NCBI GenBank assembly: GCA_021818955.1
Contig: JAKASR010000009.1
Span: 1-64,000 of the forward strand
Source: Acidobacteriota bacterium
GTDB taxonomy: Bacteria; Acidobacteriota; Terriglobia; Terriglobales; SCQP01
Direction: 5' to 3'
Length of the DNA: 64,000 nt
The position numbers were made by a program, and so were the translations under genes. The notes under the pieces are model-generated. The model did no database searches, was not told where the DNA came from, and saw only the letters and a list, made by a program, of their open reading frames with translations. Shown here one piece after another: positions 35,787 through 44,658 of the stretch. The first letter of the stretch is position 1, and the number at the start of each line of letters is the position of its first letter.

Positions 35787-36804
35787 GGGAAGTGGCGGCG
35801 AGCATGTGGCAATAGATGCGCTCGTAATCGGCCACCATGCGTTCCAGGCTGAAACGGGCGGCGACCCAGGCGCGGCAGGATTCGGCGGCGATTCCGGGCA
35901 CGGCGGCGCGGCGGGCCATTTCCGCCACATCACGACAGAGCCAGCCGGAAACTCCGGGAGCGATCACCTCGGGAGCGGCGCCGCGGGGAAAAGCCAGCAC
36001 CGGCGCGCCACAGGCCATCGCTTCCAGCATGACCAAGCCAAAGGGCTCTTCCCATTCGATCGGAAACAACATGGCGAGGGCCCCGCCCAGCAAGGCATTT
36101 TTCTCTTCCAGCCCGACCTCGCCCACATATTGGATGCGGCCATCCAGTTGCGGACGAATTTGCCGTTCCCAATACTCGCGAAAGATGGGCTGAATTTCGC
36201 CGGCAATTTTCAGCGGCAACCCGGCGCGCCGGGCAACTTCGATGGCAAGATGCACGCCCTTGATGGGGGCGATGCGGCCGAGAAAAACCAGCCATTCGCG
36301 CCGGCCACCGCCGAGGCGATAGGAGTTCAGGTCGATGCCGTGCGGCACCACATGCAGATGGGCAAAGCCGCGATAGGCGGCGCTTTGCGCCTGGCTGATG
36401 GCGATGAAGTGGACATCGGGGAAGTGCCGGTAGAACTCCGCCAGCGCCGGCTCCCAGGGGTGATGCAGAGTGTAGGCGACCGGGCCGGTGAAGAAGCGGG
36501 TGAAGGCCAGACCGGGGGCATTGTGCAAGTGGATTAAATCGCAATCGGCGGCCTCGCGGCAGGCCCAACTGGAATGATTCAAATCTTTTAAACTGCTGTG
36601 CAGATTATCGTGAATGGGCCATTCCGAGCGCGGATACAGGTAGCGCAATTCCACCTTCAAGCGGGACTCGCCGTTGGTATAGACGACGGGGTGGTGTCCA
36701 CGCCGGCGCAGCCCGAGCGCCAGATGCGCCAAATGCAGTTCCGTGCCGCCATAGCGAGGCGGGGGAACGGAAATGAACGGCGGAGCGATCAGGGCAATTT
36801 TCAT
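35716..36804 (-). CDS. Glycosyltransferase family 4 protein, C-terminus supplied by repeat R10
   Basis: The ATG at 36804 (MKIALIAPPFISVPPPRYGG) gives 362 residues; the ORF-track start 56 codons upstream is unsupported. The protein has the two Rossmann-like domains of GT-B enzymes: ADCDLIHLHNAPG and VVPHGIDLNSY in the first half, WLVFLGRIAPIKG and EEPFGLVMLEAMACGAPVLAF in the second. It transfers a sugar from a nucleotide donor. The last 22 residues after LAATSQ are the translated minus strand of repeat R10, ending at a TAG within it. The catalytic domains are unaffected, so it may still be active. Confidence 0.88.
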   Translation of the reverse strand: MKIALIAPPFISVPPPRYGGTELHLAHLALGLRRRGHHPVVYTNGESRLKVELRYLYPRSEWPIHDNLHSSLKDLNHSSWACREAADCDLIHLHNAPGLAFTRFFTGPVAYTLHHPWEPALAEFYRHFPDVHFIAISQAQSAAYRGFAHLHVVPHGIDLNSYRLGGGRREWLVFLGRIAPIKGVHLAIEVARRAGLPLKIAGEIQPIFREYWERQIRPQLDGRIQYVGEVGLEEKNALLGGALAMLFPIEWEEPFGLVMLEAMACGAPVLAFPRGAAPEVIAPGVSGWLCRDVAEMARRAAVPGIAAESCRAWVAARFSLERMVADYERIYCHMLAATSQALTAESDSSFRPKSQAEARGSY

Positions 36805-36971
36805 GGCCACCTTCCCGGGCGAGAATCGAGGCGGCGCTCTCAGGCCAAGGCGCAAACTCTTTCGCATCGGGTATAGATGGACTGATGCCCCCGCGCTAGG
36901 GGCAGGCTGCATCGGCTTGACCGGCGAAGCGGCGCGGCCGGAGCCCGCCGGGGGGCGGGGCGGGCGCAGCA

Positions 36972-37388
36972 CTACCAGGTGTTATAGGCCGTGCCTTCGA
37001 GCGAGATCTGGCGGCTGCCGCTATGCACGTCCACGATTCCGGGCTGTTGCTGATCGACGCTCATGAGCGTATCGTCGGTGACCGGCACCCAGGTTTTATC
37101 GGAACGAGTAAACGGATCCACCGGCAACTGGCGCAGGTAGCCGGCGGTGACCAGGTCATCGAGCGATTGCGGCGCCTGCTGCTTATCGAGCGTGTACTGG
37201 TTAATGAGGCTGCGCATTTGATAAAGATCATCGCGCAAAACCGCCTCTTGCGAGCGCACCACGCTGGTGCGGTAGATGGGAATGCCGATGGACAGCAGCA
37301 CGAGCATGATGGCGATGACCACCATCAGCTCGACCAGGGTAAAACCGCGGCGGGAGCGGGAAGCGGAGCATGCGAAAGGAGACAACAT
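36972..37388 (-). CDS. GspG-like type II secretion pseudopilin (second of pair)
   Basis: A 138-residue prepilin-like protein. The cleavage site and helix read RRGFTLVELMVVIAIMLVLLSIGIP. A GspG-type domain with YTLDKQQAPQSLDDLVTAGYLRQLP and a terminal GTAYNTW follow. GspG is the major pseudopilin of type II secretion. Its ATG overlaps the stop codon of the preceding pseudopilin (TAATG), which indicates translational coupling. No other secretion or pilus gene is in the window, so the assembly machinery must be encoded elsewhere. Confidence 0.88.
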   Translation of the reverse strand: MLSPFACSASRSRRGFTLVELMVVIAIMLVLLSIGIPIYRTSVVRSQEAVLRDDLYQMRSLINQYTLDKQQAPQSLDDLVTAGYLRQLPVDPFTRSDKTWVPVTDDTLMSVDQQQPGIVDVHSGSRQISLEGTAYNTW

Positions 37389-37918
37389 TACCAATCCTTG
37401 TAGGGGGTGCCGTCGAGCGCGGTGCCCTGACTGCGCGTATAAACGTCAAACACGTTCTGGCCGCCCCAGGAATCGGCATGGGGCGAATCCTGGTCGGAGC
37501 GCAGGCCCCAATCGAAGGAATTCGTCATGGGGTCTTTGGGGATACGGCGGAGGAAGCGGTAGCGCTTGCCGCCGGCATCCACGCCGCGCACCAGCGTTTG
37601 CAGATTGGGCGGATAGCCATCGGAATCCACCGCGACGCGAAACGCGCCCTGGTCGGCGGCGTCCTTATAACGATCGATGGCGCTGCGAATCTGATGCAGA
37701 GCATGCCGCAGCCGCTGTTCTTTTTCCCGCTGCACAACCACGCGCGCCATGGGCAGCGCCATCGAGGTCAGCACCAGCAGGATGGCGGTGGCCACGATCA
37801 ATTCAACCAGGGTCATGCCGTTCCGCCCGCGCCCGGCCGAACGCGGGCGCGAACACAGGCGAGCGCCCGACAAAGATGAAATCCGCAAGCCGCGGGATGG
37901 AGTGGATATGGGCTTCAT
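37388..37918 (-). CDS. GspG-like type II secretion pseudopilin (first of pair)
   Basis: A 176-residue protein with an unusually long basic leader (about 34 residues) before the prepilin site NGMTLVELIVATAILLVLTSMALP. The globular part has the GspG pattern IDRYKDAADQGAF, then YPPNLQTLVRGV and FLRRIPKDPMTN, and ends GTALDGTPYKDW. It starts at the ATG at 37918. The two adjacent pseudopilins are similar in plan and probably arose by duplication. Confidence 0.86.
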   Translation of the reverse strand: MKPISTPSRGLRISSLSGARLCSRPRSAGRGRNGMTLVELIVATAILLVLTSMALPMARVVVQREKEQRLRHALHQIRSAIDRYKDAADQGAFRVAVDSDGYPPNLQTLVRGVDAGGKRYRFLRRIPKDPMTNSFDWGLRSDQDSPHADSWGGQNVFDVYTRSQGTALDGTPYKDW

Positions 37919-38013
37919 GGAAAACTGCGCCCCGCCGGGCGGGGCCGCCCGGAATTGAAAAGCTGGGTTTCATTTTAAACGATTCCGCCGGAAAAATCCG
38001 GCTTCCGGCAGCG

Positions 38014-38169
38014 GCGGCGCGGACGCTTTGCTTTTTCGGCGCTGACGCTCGCCCCATCCAGCCCCTTCCAAGCGCAGCCGGGTGAGGACTCCGACTTTGC
38101 CTTTCCGGGCGCACGGCTCGCGAAATTGCCTGGGACAAGAACCACGGCCCGACCCGGCCGTGAACGCTT
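38014..38169 (+). repeat. Dispersed repeat R, copy R11 (degenerate)
   Basis: A worn copy. GCGGCGCGG, then GCTTTTTCGGCGCTGACGCTCGCC, match the 5' end, and CCCGACCCGGCCGTGAACGCTT matches the 3' end, with GCGAAATTGCC in between. The central hairpin and GAATACTC are not recognisable. A TATAAT at 38178-38183 just after it may be the -10 box of ppc, but no -35 is visible. Confidence 0.7.
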
Positions 38170-38249
38170 CAGGTTTCTATAATGTAAAGGTAAGGGATCG
38201 AAACGCGGCGGGAGAGGGTCGCGCGCCATGAGGAGCCGAAAGGAAACGC

Positions 38250-41090
38250 ATGCAACCTGCCGCATTCCGCCGAGCCGATGAGCCGCTGCGGCGTGAAATT
38301 CACGCATTAGGCGCCCTGCTGGGGCGCATTCTGGCGGAGCAGGAAGGGCCGGCGACGCTGGCGCTGGAGGAGGAGATCCGCGGGTTGTGCAAGCAGGTGC
38401 GCGCCGGCGGCGAGCAGGCCGAGGGCCTGGAACGCGAGCTGGCGGCGCGCCTGGAAGCGCTCAATGGCGCGGAATGCATCCATATCGCCCGCGCCTTCAT
38501 GATCTATTTCCAACTGGTGAATCTGGCGGAACAGCGCCATCGCATCCGCCGGCGGCGGGAGAGCGAGCGTCAGGGACGGCAGCAACGCGGATCGCTGGCC
38601 GAAACGCTGCTGGAATTGCGCCGGCAGGGCTGGCCCGCGGAGGCGGCGCGCGAATTATTCGAGCGCCTGCGGCTGGAGCTGGTACTGACCGCACATCCGA
38701 CCCAGGCGCTGCGGCGCACCGTCTTGCATCGGCTGGACGAGATCGGGCGGCTGCTGGAGGCCGCCGAACACCGCTCGGCGCACTGGAGCCGGCGCGAACG
38801 CGAGGCTCAGGAGGCGGGCCTGCTGGAACAGATCGAAAACCTCTGGCTCACCGATCCCCACCGGGCCGAGCGGATGGCGGTGGAAGAAGAAGTGCGCGGC
38901 ACGCTCTATTATTTCGAAGACGTGTTCTTTCCGGTGATCGCGGAGTTTTATACGGAACTGGAGGCGGCCTGGCAACTCGCCTGGCCGGGAGCCCCGCCCC
39001 CGGCCGGCGCTCAACTCTTGCGATTCGGGTCCTGGGTGGGAGGCGACGCCGATGGCAACCCGCACGTCGGCGCCGCCAGCGTGCGCGCCACCGCGGCGCT
39101 GCACCGCCAAATCGCGCGCCAGCTGTATATGCGCCGGCTGGATAGCTTATTTTTCGAACTGGGCCAGGCGGCGGCGTTATTTCAGGACCCGCGCGTGCCC
39201 GCCAACCGCGAACTGCAGGCCCGGCTGGAGGATTACCGCCGGGAGTTAGGCCCGGCAAGGGCACGCTGGCAGGCGGAACCGGCGCGGGAATGGATTGTCT
39301 ATATGCACCGCCGGCTGCGGGCGGAGGACGCGCCGGCTTACGCCAGCGCCGCAGCCTGGGGAGAGGATCTGGATCTGCTCTACCGCGCGCTGGCGCGCGC
39401 GGACGCGCCGCCCGGGGTCGGGCCGGGCGCACGCCGCTCGGCCACGCGCCTGCGACACCTGCACTGGCAATTGACCACGTTCGGCTTTCATCTGGCCACG
39501 CTGGATGTGCGCAATAATGCCCAGGCCCACGCGCGCGCCTGGTCGGAGCTGGCGGGCGAGGCCGCGCCCGAAGCGAGCGCCGCCGGGCAATACTATCGCG
39601 CGGCCGCCGGCCGCGCCCAGGACCGGGGCGAGGCGCATCCGCAACTGGATTTTTTCCGCGCCATCGCGGAAGCACAGCGGGCCGGCGGGCGGCAAGCGAT
39701 CGCCAACTACGTGATCAGCCTAACGCGCAACGCGGGCGACGTCTGGGCGGTGATTGCGCTGGCGGCGCGCGCCGGGCTGGCGCGATGCACCGGCTCGGGG
39801 CTGGAACTGCCGCTGCACCCGGTGCCGTTGTTTGAGACGCTGGAAGACCTGGAGGCGGCGCCGAGGGTGCTGGACGAACTGCTGGCGGACCCGCTCTATC
39901 GCGGCTACCTGCGCCACCACGGCGAAATGCAGCAAATCATGGTGGGGTATTCCGACAGCAACAAAGATGGCGGCTACCTGCCCTCGCACTGGCGCTTGTA
40001 TCAGGCGCAGATCGCCATGACCGAGAGGGGGCGGCGGCATGGCGTGCGCCTGGAATTTTTTCACGGCCGCGGCGGCACCGTGGCCCGCGGCGGCGGCCGG
40101 GCCTATGAAGCGATCCTGGCCCTGCCGCCCGGCACGGTGCAGGGACACCTGCGCATTACCGAACAGGGCGAGGTGATCCACAGCAAGTACGGCGATGCCG
40201 GCCTGGCGCTGCGCAATCTCGAGCTGGCCATCTCGGGGCTGGCGCGGTTCAGCGCCGCGGAGGAAACCGCCGCGGCGCCGGCCGATGCAGTCACGGCGAC
40301 TCCGGCAGCGGCGGCGCCGGCGAGCGCAGCGCGCCATCCGGCAACGAAACCGGCGGCGGCAGTCGTCCCGACCGCCCGCAGGCCCGCCGTCATGCCGCCC
40401 GCCTGGCAGGAGATGCTCGAGCAACTCAGCCAACGCGCGCTCGAGGCGTATCAGCAACTGGTGCACGGCGACGCCGACCTGTTACGTTTTTTCTGGCAGG
40501 CGACGCCGATTGGCGAGTTGGGCGAGCTCAACCTGGGCTCGCGCCCCAGCTTTCGCAAGGCGGAAGCCGATTTTCAGCAGTTGCGAGCGATTCCCTGGGT
40601 TTTTGCCTGGACCCAAACCCGGGCGCTCATGCCCGCCTGGTATGGATTAGGAACGGCGCTCGAGCCGGAACTGCAGCATCGCGACCGCCGGATGCGGCTG
40701 CGCAGCATGTACCGCCGCTGGCCTTTCTTTCGCGACCTGTTGGACAATGCCGAAATGTCGCTGGCCAAAGCCGATATGCGCATTTTCGGCCGCTACGCCC
40801 GGCTGGCGCCCGACCCGGAATCGGCGCTGCGAGTCGCCAGCCGGCTGCAGGAGGAGTACGCGCGCACCCGCCACGCCCTGCTCAGCCTCAGCCAGCAACC
40901 GCACTTGCTGGCGAAGAATGCCATGCTGCGCCGCTCGATCCGGCTCCGCAATCCCTATGTGGACCCGCTCAGTTATTTGCAGGCGAGCTTATTGGGCGAG
41001 AAGCACCGCCAGCGGCTGACGCCGGAAAAAGAAACCGCGCTGCGCCTGACGATACAAGGCATAGCCGCCGGGATGCGGAATACCGGCTAA
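38250..41090 (+). CDS. ppc: Phosphoenolpyruvate carboxylase
   Basis: PPC fixes bicarbonate onto phosphoenolpyruvate to form oxaloacetate, feeding the TCA cycle. The 946-residue protein has the catalytic histidine motif LVLTAHPTQALRR, the GYSDSNKDGGYLPS block, the mobile-loop motif FFHGRGGTVARGGG, and the C-terminal GMRNTG that closes the active site. The ATG at 38250 has AAAGGAAA upstream. A run of about 35 Ala/Pro-rich residues interrupts the conserved region after ISGLARFSA (around residues 672-710), an addition not found in typical PPC. It stands alone, preceded by repeat remnant R11. Confidence 0.96.
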   Translation: MQPAAFRRADEPLRREIHALGALLGRILAEQEGPATLALEEEIRGLCKQVRAGGEQAEGLERELAARLEALNGAECIHIARAFMIYFQLVNLAEQRHRIRRRRESERQGRQQRGSLAETLLELRRQGWPAEAARELFERLRLELVLTAHPTQALRRTVLHRLDEIGRLLEAAEHRSAHWSRREREAQEAGLLEQIENLWLTDPHRAERMAVEEEVRGTLYYFEDVFFPVIAEFYTELEAAWQLAWPGAPPPAGAQLLRFGSWVGGDADGNPHVGAASVRATAALHRQIARQLYMRRLDSLFFELGQAAALFQDPRVPANRELQARLEDYRRELGPARARWQAEPAREWIVYMHRRLRAEDAPAYASAAAWGEDLDLLYRALARADAPPGVGPGARRSATRLRHLHWQLTTFGFHLATLDVRNNAQAHARAWSELAGEAAPEASAAGQYYRAAAGRAQDRGEAHPQLDFFRAIAEAQRAGGRQAIANYVISLTRNAGDVWAVIALAARAGLARCTGSGLELPLHPVPLFETLEDLEAAPRVLDELLADPLYRGYLRHHGEMQQIMVGYSDSNKDGGYLPSHWRLYQAQIAMTERGRRHGVRLEFFHGRGGTVARGGGRAYEAILALPPGTVQGHLRITEQGEVIHSKYGDAGLALRNLELAISGLARFSAAEETAAAPADAVTATPAAAAPASAARHPATKPAAAVVPTARRPAVMPPAWQEMLEQLSQRALEAYQQLVHGDADLLRFFWQATPIGELGELNLGSRPSFRKAEADFQQLRAIPWVFAWTQTRALMPAWYGLGTALEPELQHRDRRMRLRSMYRRWPFFRDLLDNAEMSLAKADMRIFGRYARLAPDPESALRVASRLQEEYARTRHALLSLSQQPHLLAKNAMLRRSIRLRNPYVDPLSYLQASLLGEKHRQRLTPEKETALRLTIQGIAAGMRNTG

Positions 41091-41185
41091 TGCGGCGCGG
41101 CCGCGGCGGCGGGCCGCTCGTGCCCGCGCCTTATTCACGTTATTCACGTTCATTCAGGAAAACGAGTCAACCCCGCCGGATCGCA

Positions 41186-41359
41186 TTACCGATTCAGGTC
41201 CGCGCTCACGACCAGCCGCCATTCCGGCGTATCCGGCTGGCGAAAGGCATTGAGACGATCCAACTCGCGGTCCGCTTCTTCTTTACGCTCGTAAGCGCCA
41301 CAGCACTCCGGCTGCTGTGAAGCAGATGGGTAACGCACTAACCAATATTTTTCTGGCAT
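41186..41359 (-). CDS. Small hypothetical protein, 57 residues
   Basis: This frame is below the ORF-track size limit. It starts at an ATG at 41359 with GAGG 5 bp upstream and ends at a TAA. The product is hydrophilic, with YWLVRYPSASQQPECCGAY, a charged helical middle (ERKEEADRELDRLNAF) and PEWRLVVSADL at the end. The regular polarity pattern and the ribosome binding site suggest a real gene. I do not recognise a family. It is convergent with ppc. Confidence 0.5.
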   Translation of the reverse strand: MPEKYWLVRYPSASQQPECCGAYERKEEADRELDRLNAFRQPDTPEWRLVVSADLNR

Positions 41360-41489
41360 AACCGCCTCATTTCACGCTCACCCCTATTGCACCTCCGCGG
41401 AGGCGGCATAGCCAATGCAAAATTTCGATGCTAAGTATTTGGAAAAGCGCGCGGTCCCGGGAGCCACTTTCTTCCGAAAAATTTTGATC

Positions 41490-41568
41490 GCGGCTCGGCC
41501 GCTTTTACTTTTAGGCGCTGACGCTTTCGCAAAGGTCCGGCCGAAGCCGGACGCATGGCGAATACTCA
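41490..41568 (+). repeat. Dispersed repeat R, copy R12 (5' half only)
   Basis: The first 79 bases of the repeat, starting GCGGCTCGGCCGC and ending GCGAATACTCA, exactly as in R6. It sits 28 bp beyond the trpS stop codon, with orientation opposite to trpS. Confidence 0.92.
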
Positions 41569-41596
41569 ACGCTGGGGGGAATTTTCCGGAGAAGCT

Positions 41597-42592
41597 TTAA
41601 CGGACGCCCACCGCGCGGCGAACCTCGTCGAGCAGCCCGGCGGCCAAGGCGCGGGCGCGCTCGCCGCCATCAGCCAGCAGGCGATCGAGCTCGGGCTCAT
41701 CGGCCAGCAGTTGCTGATAGCGCCGGCGGGGCTCGGCGAGCTGGCGTTCGAGAGCATCGGCCAGCGCCTGTTTCACCACGGCCCAGCCTAATCCGCCAGC
41801 GCGCAGCCGGGCGGCCAGCTGGGCGCTTTCGTCAGGCGCGGCAAAGCAACGGTAGATCTGGAAGACCACGGCCTGATCGGGATCCTTGGGCGCCTCGACC
41901 GGGCTGGAGTCGGTTTGAATCTGGAAGACGCGTTTGCGCAGCGCCTGCGGGGGGGCGAACAAGGGCAGCGTGTTGCCGTAACTTTTGCTCATCTTGCGGC
42001 CATCAATGCCGGGGATGGTCTGCACCGCGGCCTGGATCAGCGGCTCGGGCGGAGTGAGGATATCGCCATAGACATGGTTGAAGGCCAGGGCGATATCGCG
42101 GCAAATTTCAACGTGCTGTTTCTGATCGCGGCCGACGGGGACGGCGTGGGCGCGAAAGGCAAGAATATCGGCGGACATCAGCACCGGGTAGAAATGCAAG
42201 CCGGCGCTGACTTCCTGATTTTTCGCGCGCGCGTCTTTGAAGGCATGAGCGCGGTCGAGCAGCCCCTTGGGAGTAAAGCAGCTCAGAATCCAAGCCAGTT
42301 CGGGAATTTGCGGCACATCCGACTGGCGATAAAGCAGCGTACGCTCCGGATCGAGGCCCAACGCCAGCCAGGTGGCGGCGATGACGCGCGTCAGGCGACG
42401 CAGCTCGGCGCCATCGTGAAGCGTGGTCAGGGCGTGATAGTCGGCAATGAAGTAGAACGTGCGGTAATTGCCGGCCAGCGCCAGGGCGGGGCGAATCATG
42501 CCCAGGTAGTTGCCGAGATGCGGCTCGCCGCTCGGCTTGATGCCGGTCAAGGCGATGAGATCAGGATTAAGAGTGGGTCGCCCGGCGGCCAT
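41597..42592 (-). CDS. trpS: Tryptophan--tRNA ligase
   Basis: TrpS charges tRNA(Trp). The 331-residue class I synthetase has the HIGH-like motif PHLGNYLG near residue 24 and the KMSKS motif GRKMSKSYGN near 195. Typical blocks between them include FIADYHALT, the DRAHAFKD helix and LMSADILAF. Length is normal. It starts at the ATG at 42592. The end codon is followed closely by half-repeat R12. tRNA-Arg lies just upstream on the same strand. Confidence 0.96.
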   Translation of the reverse strand: MAAGRPTLNPDLIALTGIKPSGEPHLGNYLGMIRPALALAGNYRTFYFIADYHALTTLHDGAELRRLTRVIAATWLALGLDPERTLLYRQSDVPQIPELAWILSCFTPKGLLDRAHAFKDARAKNQEVSAGLHFYPVLMSADILAFRAHAVPVGRDQKQHVEICRDIALAFNHVYGDILTPPEPLIQAAVQTIPGIDGRKMSKSYGNTLPLFAPPQALRKRVFQIQTDSSPVEAPKDPDQAVVFQIYRCFAAPDESAQLAARLRAGGLGWAVVKQALADALERQLAEPRRRYQQLLADEPELDRLLADGGERARALAAGLLDEVRRAVGVR

Positions 42593-42621
42593 GGTGGCAG
42601 TATCTGATTCGTAGTGGAGTA

Positions 42622-42699
42622 TGGTACGCCTGGCAGGATTCGAACCTGCGACCTTTCGCTCCGGAGGCGAACGCTCTATCCAGACTGAGCTACAGGCGC
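42622..42699 (-). tRNA. tRNA-Arg (anticodon CCG)
   Basis: Read on the minus strand, GCGCCTG pairs with CAGGCGT as acceptor stem (one G-T pair). The D stem is GCTC/GAGC, the anticodon arm TTCGC-CTCCGGA-GCGAA places CCG at positions 34-36, and the T arm is GCAGG-TTCGAAT-CCTGC. The 3' CCA is encoded. All four arms pair, so the gene should be functional. CCG reads the Arg codon CGG. Confidence 0.97.
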
Positions 42700-42924
42700 G
42701 CAGAAATATAAGGCCACGCGCGCAGGCGCAATTTCTATACTACTCCACCGCCAAGGCCACGCGCGCGGGGGGAACGGGGCGAAACCGCGGGAGGGGAAGA
42801 GGGGGTACGTTTTTGTCCCTTTTTGTAACATTCAAGCCATGTTCCTGTTCAGTAATCTTTTTAGGGTTCCAAATCGGAAAAAGTGCATACAGTTTTAAGC
42901 GTTCTGAGTACAATCGCATCATAT

Positions 42925-44238
42925 ATGAGTACAGAGCAGCAATCGCGGACCCCAATGAGCCCACGAGACAGAGCAAGCGACGGCCGCGCCGAAAATCATT
43001 TTCGAGGCTTACAGCCGGCGTTGGTGCTAATGCTGCTTGCGATGGTGGCGCTGCCGGCATGGCCGACCAAACGCGGCACCGCGGCCAAGCCGCAGCATGC
43101 GGTATGGCGTGCCTGGATCCGGCGGCGGGCGCATCAGCGCTATTTGGCGCACCTGCGATATTTACGCCGCCTGCGCGAACGCCGCGCGCGTCACCACGCC
43201 TGGTTACAGCGGGTGCGGCTGGAGCGCGAAGGCTACCTGTACGGCGGCCAATACTGGACCACCAGCCCGATAGCCCATGATCTGAACCTGCACGACATTA
43301 CCGGCGGCGAAGATCCGATGGTACGGGCGGCGGCCGTGCGGGCGCTGGGCGACCGCAACGGCACGGCGGTGGTGGTGAACCCCAATAATGGCCGCATTCT
43401 GGCGATGGTGAACCAATCGCTGGCGTTATCTTCCAGTTACCAGCCCTGCTCGACGACCAAGCTGGCCATTGCCGTGGCCGCGCTCAACACCGGGCTGATC
43501 AATGAAAACACGCTGGTGAAAATTCCCGGGGGACGCCGCTATAACCTGACCACCGCGCTCGCCTATTCCATCAACGCCTATTTTGAAACGCTCGGCCGCC
43601 GCCTGGGTTTCCGCACCGTCAGCAGCTATGAACGCCTGCTGGGGCTGGGGCGCCGGGTCGGCTACGATATCCGGGGCGAGTCGCCCGGCATTTATCCGAT
43701 GGCGCCGGGCCGCGGCGGCGTCGCCAAATTGTGCAGTTTCGGCCAGGGGATCCATATCACGCCGCTGCAACTGGCCTCGCTGGTTTCCACGATCGCCAAT
43801 GGCGGCACGATCTATTACCTGCAGCATCCCACCACGGCCTGGCAGGCGGCGCATTTCAGGCCGCGCGTCCGCCTGAAACTGCGGTTGAGCGGCATCACGC
43901 CGGAAATAGAAGATGGCATGATGGCGGCCGTGCGTTATGGCACCGCGCGCAGCGCCTGGACACCGGGCTTCAATGTGCTGGGGAAAACCGGCACCTGCAG
44001 CCGTGGCACCACCCGCTATGGCTTGTTTGCTTCATTTATGGGCGTCCGCAAGCCGCGCCTGGTGGTGGTGGTCGTACTACGCGGCAATCATCTGGTGTAT
44101 GGGCCACTGGCGGCGAAAATCGCGGGCAATATTTACCGTTCGCTGTACCATACCGGCTATTTTGACGATCACGGCTGGCTGGTTCGCAATCGGAAACATT
44201 CCGGCTGGGAAGATTCTCATGCCGGGCGAAGCCGTTGA
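42925..44238 (+). CDS. Penicillin-binding protein transpeptidase-like protein
   Basis: A serine transpeptidase domain that would cross-link peptidoglycan outside the membrane. The three active-site motifs are present and in order: SxxK as CSTTK (about Ser176), SxN as YSINAYF, and KTG as LGKTGTCS (about Lys354). The N-terminus has a hydrophobic segment (LVLMLLAMVALPAW) that may be a signal peptide or anchor, then a very basic stretch of about 60 residues rich in Arg and His. I prefer the ATG at 42925; a GTG at 42883 is also open. It is shorter than a full class B PBP and lacks a visible dimerisation domain. Confidence 0.82.
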   Translation: MSTEQQSRTPMSPRDRASDGRAENHFRGLQPALVLMLLAMVALPAWPTKRGTAAKPQHAVWRAWIRRRAHQRYLAHLRYLRRLRERRARHHAWLQRVRLEREGYLYGGQYWTTSPIAHDLNLHDITGGEDPMVRAAAVRALGDRNGTAVVVNPNNGRILAMVNQSLALSSSYQPCSTTKLAIAVAALNTGLINENTLVKIPGGRRYNLTTALAYSINAYFETLGRRLGFRTVSSYERLLGLGRRVGYDIRGESPGIYPMAPGRGGVAKLCSFGQGIHITPLQLASLVSTIANGGTIYYLQHPTTAWQAAHFRPRVRLKLRLSGITPEIEDGMMAAVRYGTARSAWTPGFNVLGKTGTCSRGTTRYGLFASFMGVRKPRLVVVVVLRGNHLVYGPLAAKIAGNIYRSLYHTGYFDDHGWLVRNRKHSGWEDSHAGRSR

Positions 44239-44311
44239 TGGAATATTTTTTAAGCCTGCCGCAACCCGGGCGCTAAAGCTGTCGCCGGCGCCGCCCGCCG
44301 AGCGCGGATAG

Positions 44312-44342
44312 TTCAGCGGCGGCGCGTTTCTACCTTTATAAT
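44312..44342 (+). promoter_or_regulatory. Possible promoter upstream of rpmH
   Basis: A perfect TATAAT at 44337-44342 lies about 140 bp before rpmH in the only non-coding gap of that cluster. The expected -35 position shows only a weak TTCAGC. The location fits a promoter for rpmH-rnpA-yidD-yidC-khpB, but the call rests on the -10 box. Confidence 0.35.
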
Positions 44343-44479
44343 AGTGAATTACCGCTTGGCCGCGCGTCATGGCCGGTCTTCATGGCGCCGCGCATGCCCT
44401 GCCCGGAGCGGCCGACCGGAATGACCCCGCAGCGAGAACACCCACACCGCCGGGCTCGGGGGAGCGGAGAACGTGAATC

Positions 44480-44635
44480 ATGCCCAAAAGAACATTTCAA
44501 CCCAACCGCCGGCACCGCGTCAAAACCCACGGGTTCCGGCGCCGGATGCGGACCCAATCGGGGCAAGCCGTGCTGGCGCGCCGCCGCAGCAAGGGCCGCA
44601 AACGTCTAACCGTCAAGCCCGGTTATCGCGATTGA
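44480..44635 (+). CDS. rpmH: 50S ribosomal protein L34
   Basis: This gene is too short for the ORF track. The ATG at 44480 opens a 51-residue, strongly basic protein beginning [19 protein letters not shown] and continuing through a conserved [18 protein letters not shown], which is L34. The track lists a different frame here as the start of rnpA. It is the first gene of the conserved cluster with rnpA, yidD, yidC and khpB. In many bacteria dnaA lies just upstream; here a transpeptidase gene does. Confidence 0.96.
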   Translation: MPKRTFQPNRRHRVKTHGFRRRMRTQSGQAVLARRRSKGRKRLTVKPGYRD

Positions 44636-44658
44636 ACCTTTCATGCCTGCCGCCGGCC

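Noticed and set aside
38178-38183. TATAAT before ppc as a defined promoter
   Set aside because: The -10 hexamer is perfect but the expected -35 position reads CGGCCG inside the degenerate repeat, so I did not list it as a feature.
41090-41320. 76-codon plus ORF after ppc
   Set aside because: Antisense to the small gene at 41186-41359, without ribosome binding site or recognisable motif.
42621-43280. 219-codon plus-strand ORF starting MVRLAGFEPATFRSGGERS
   Set aside because: The start is the antisense of tRNA-Arg, a well-known false ORF. The rest overlaps the transpeptidase gene in another frame.
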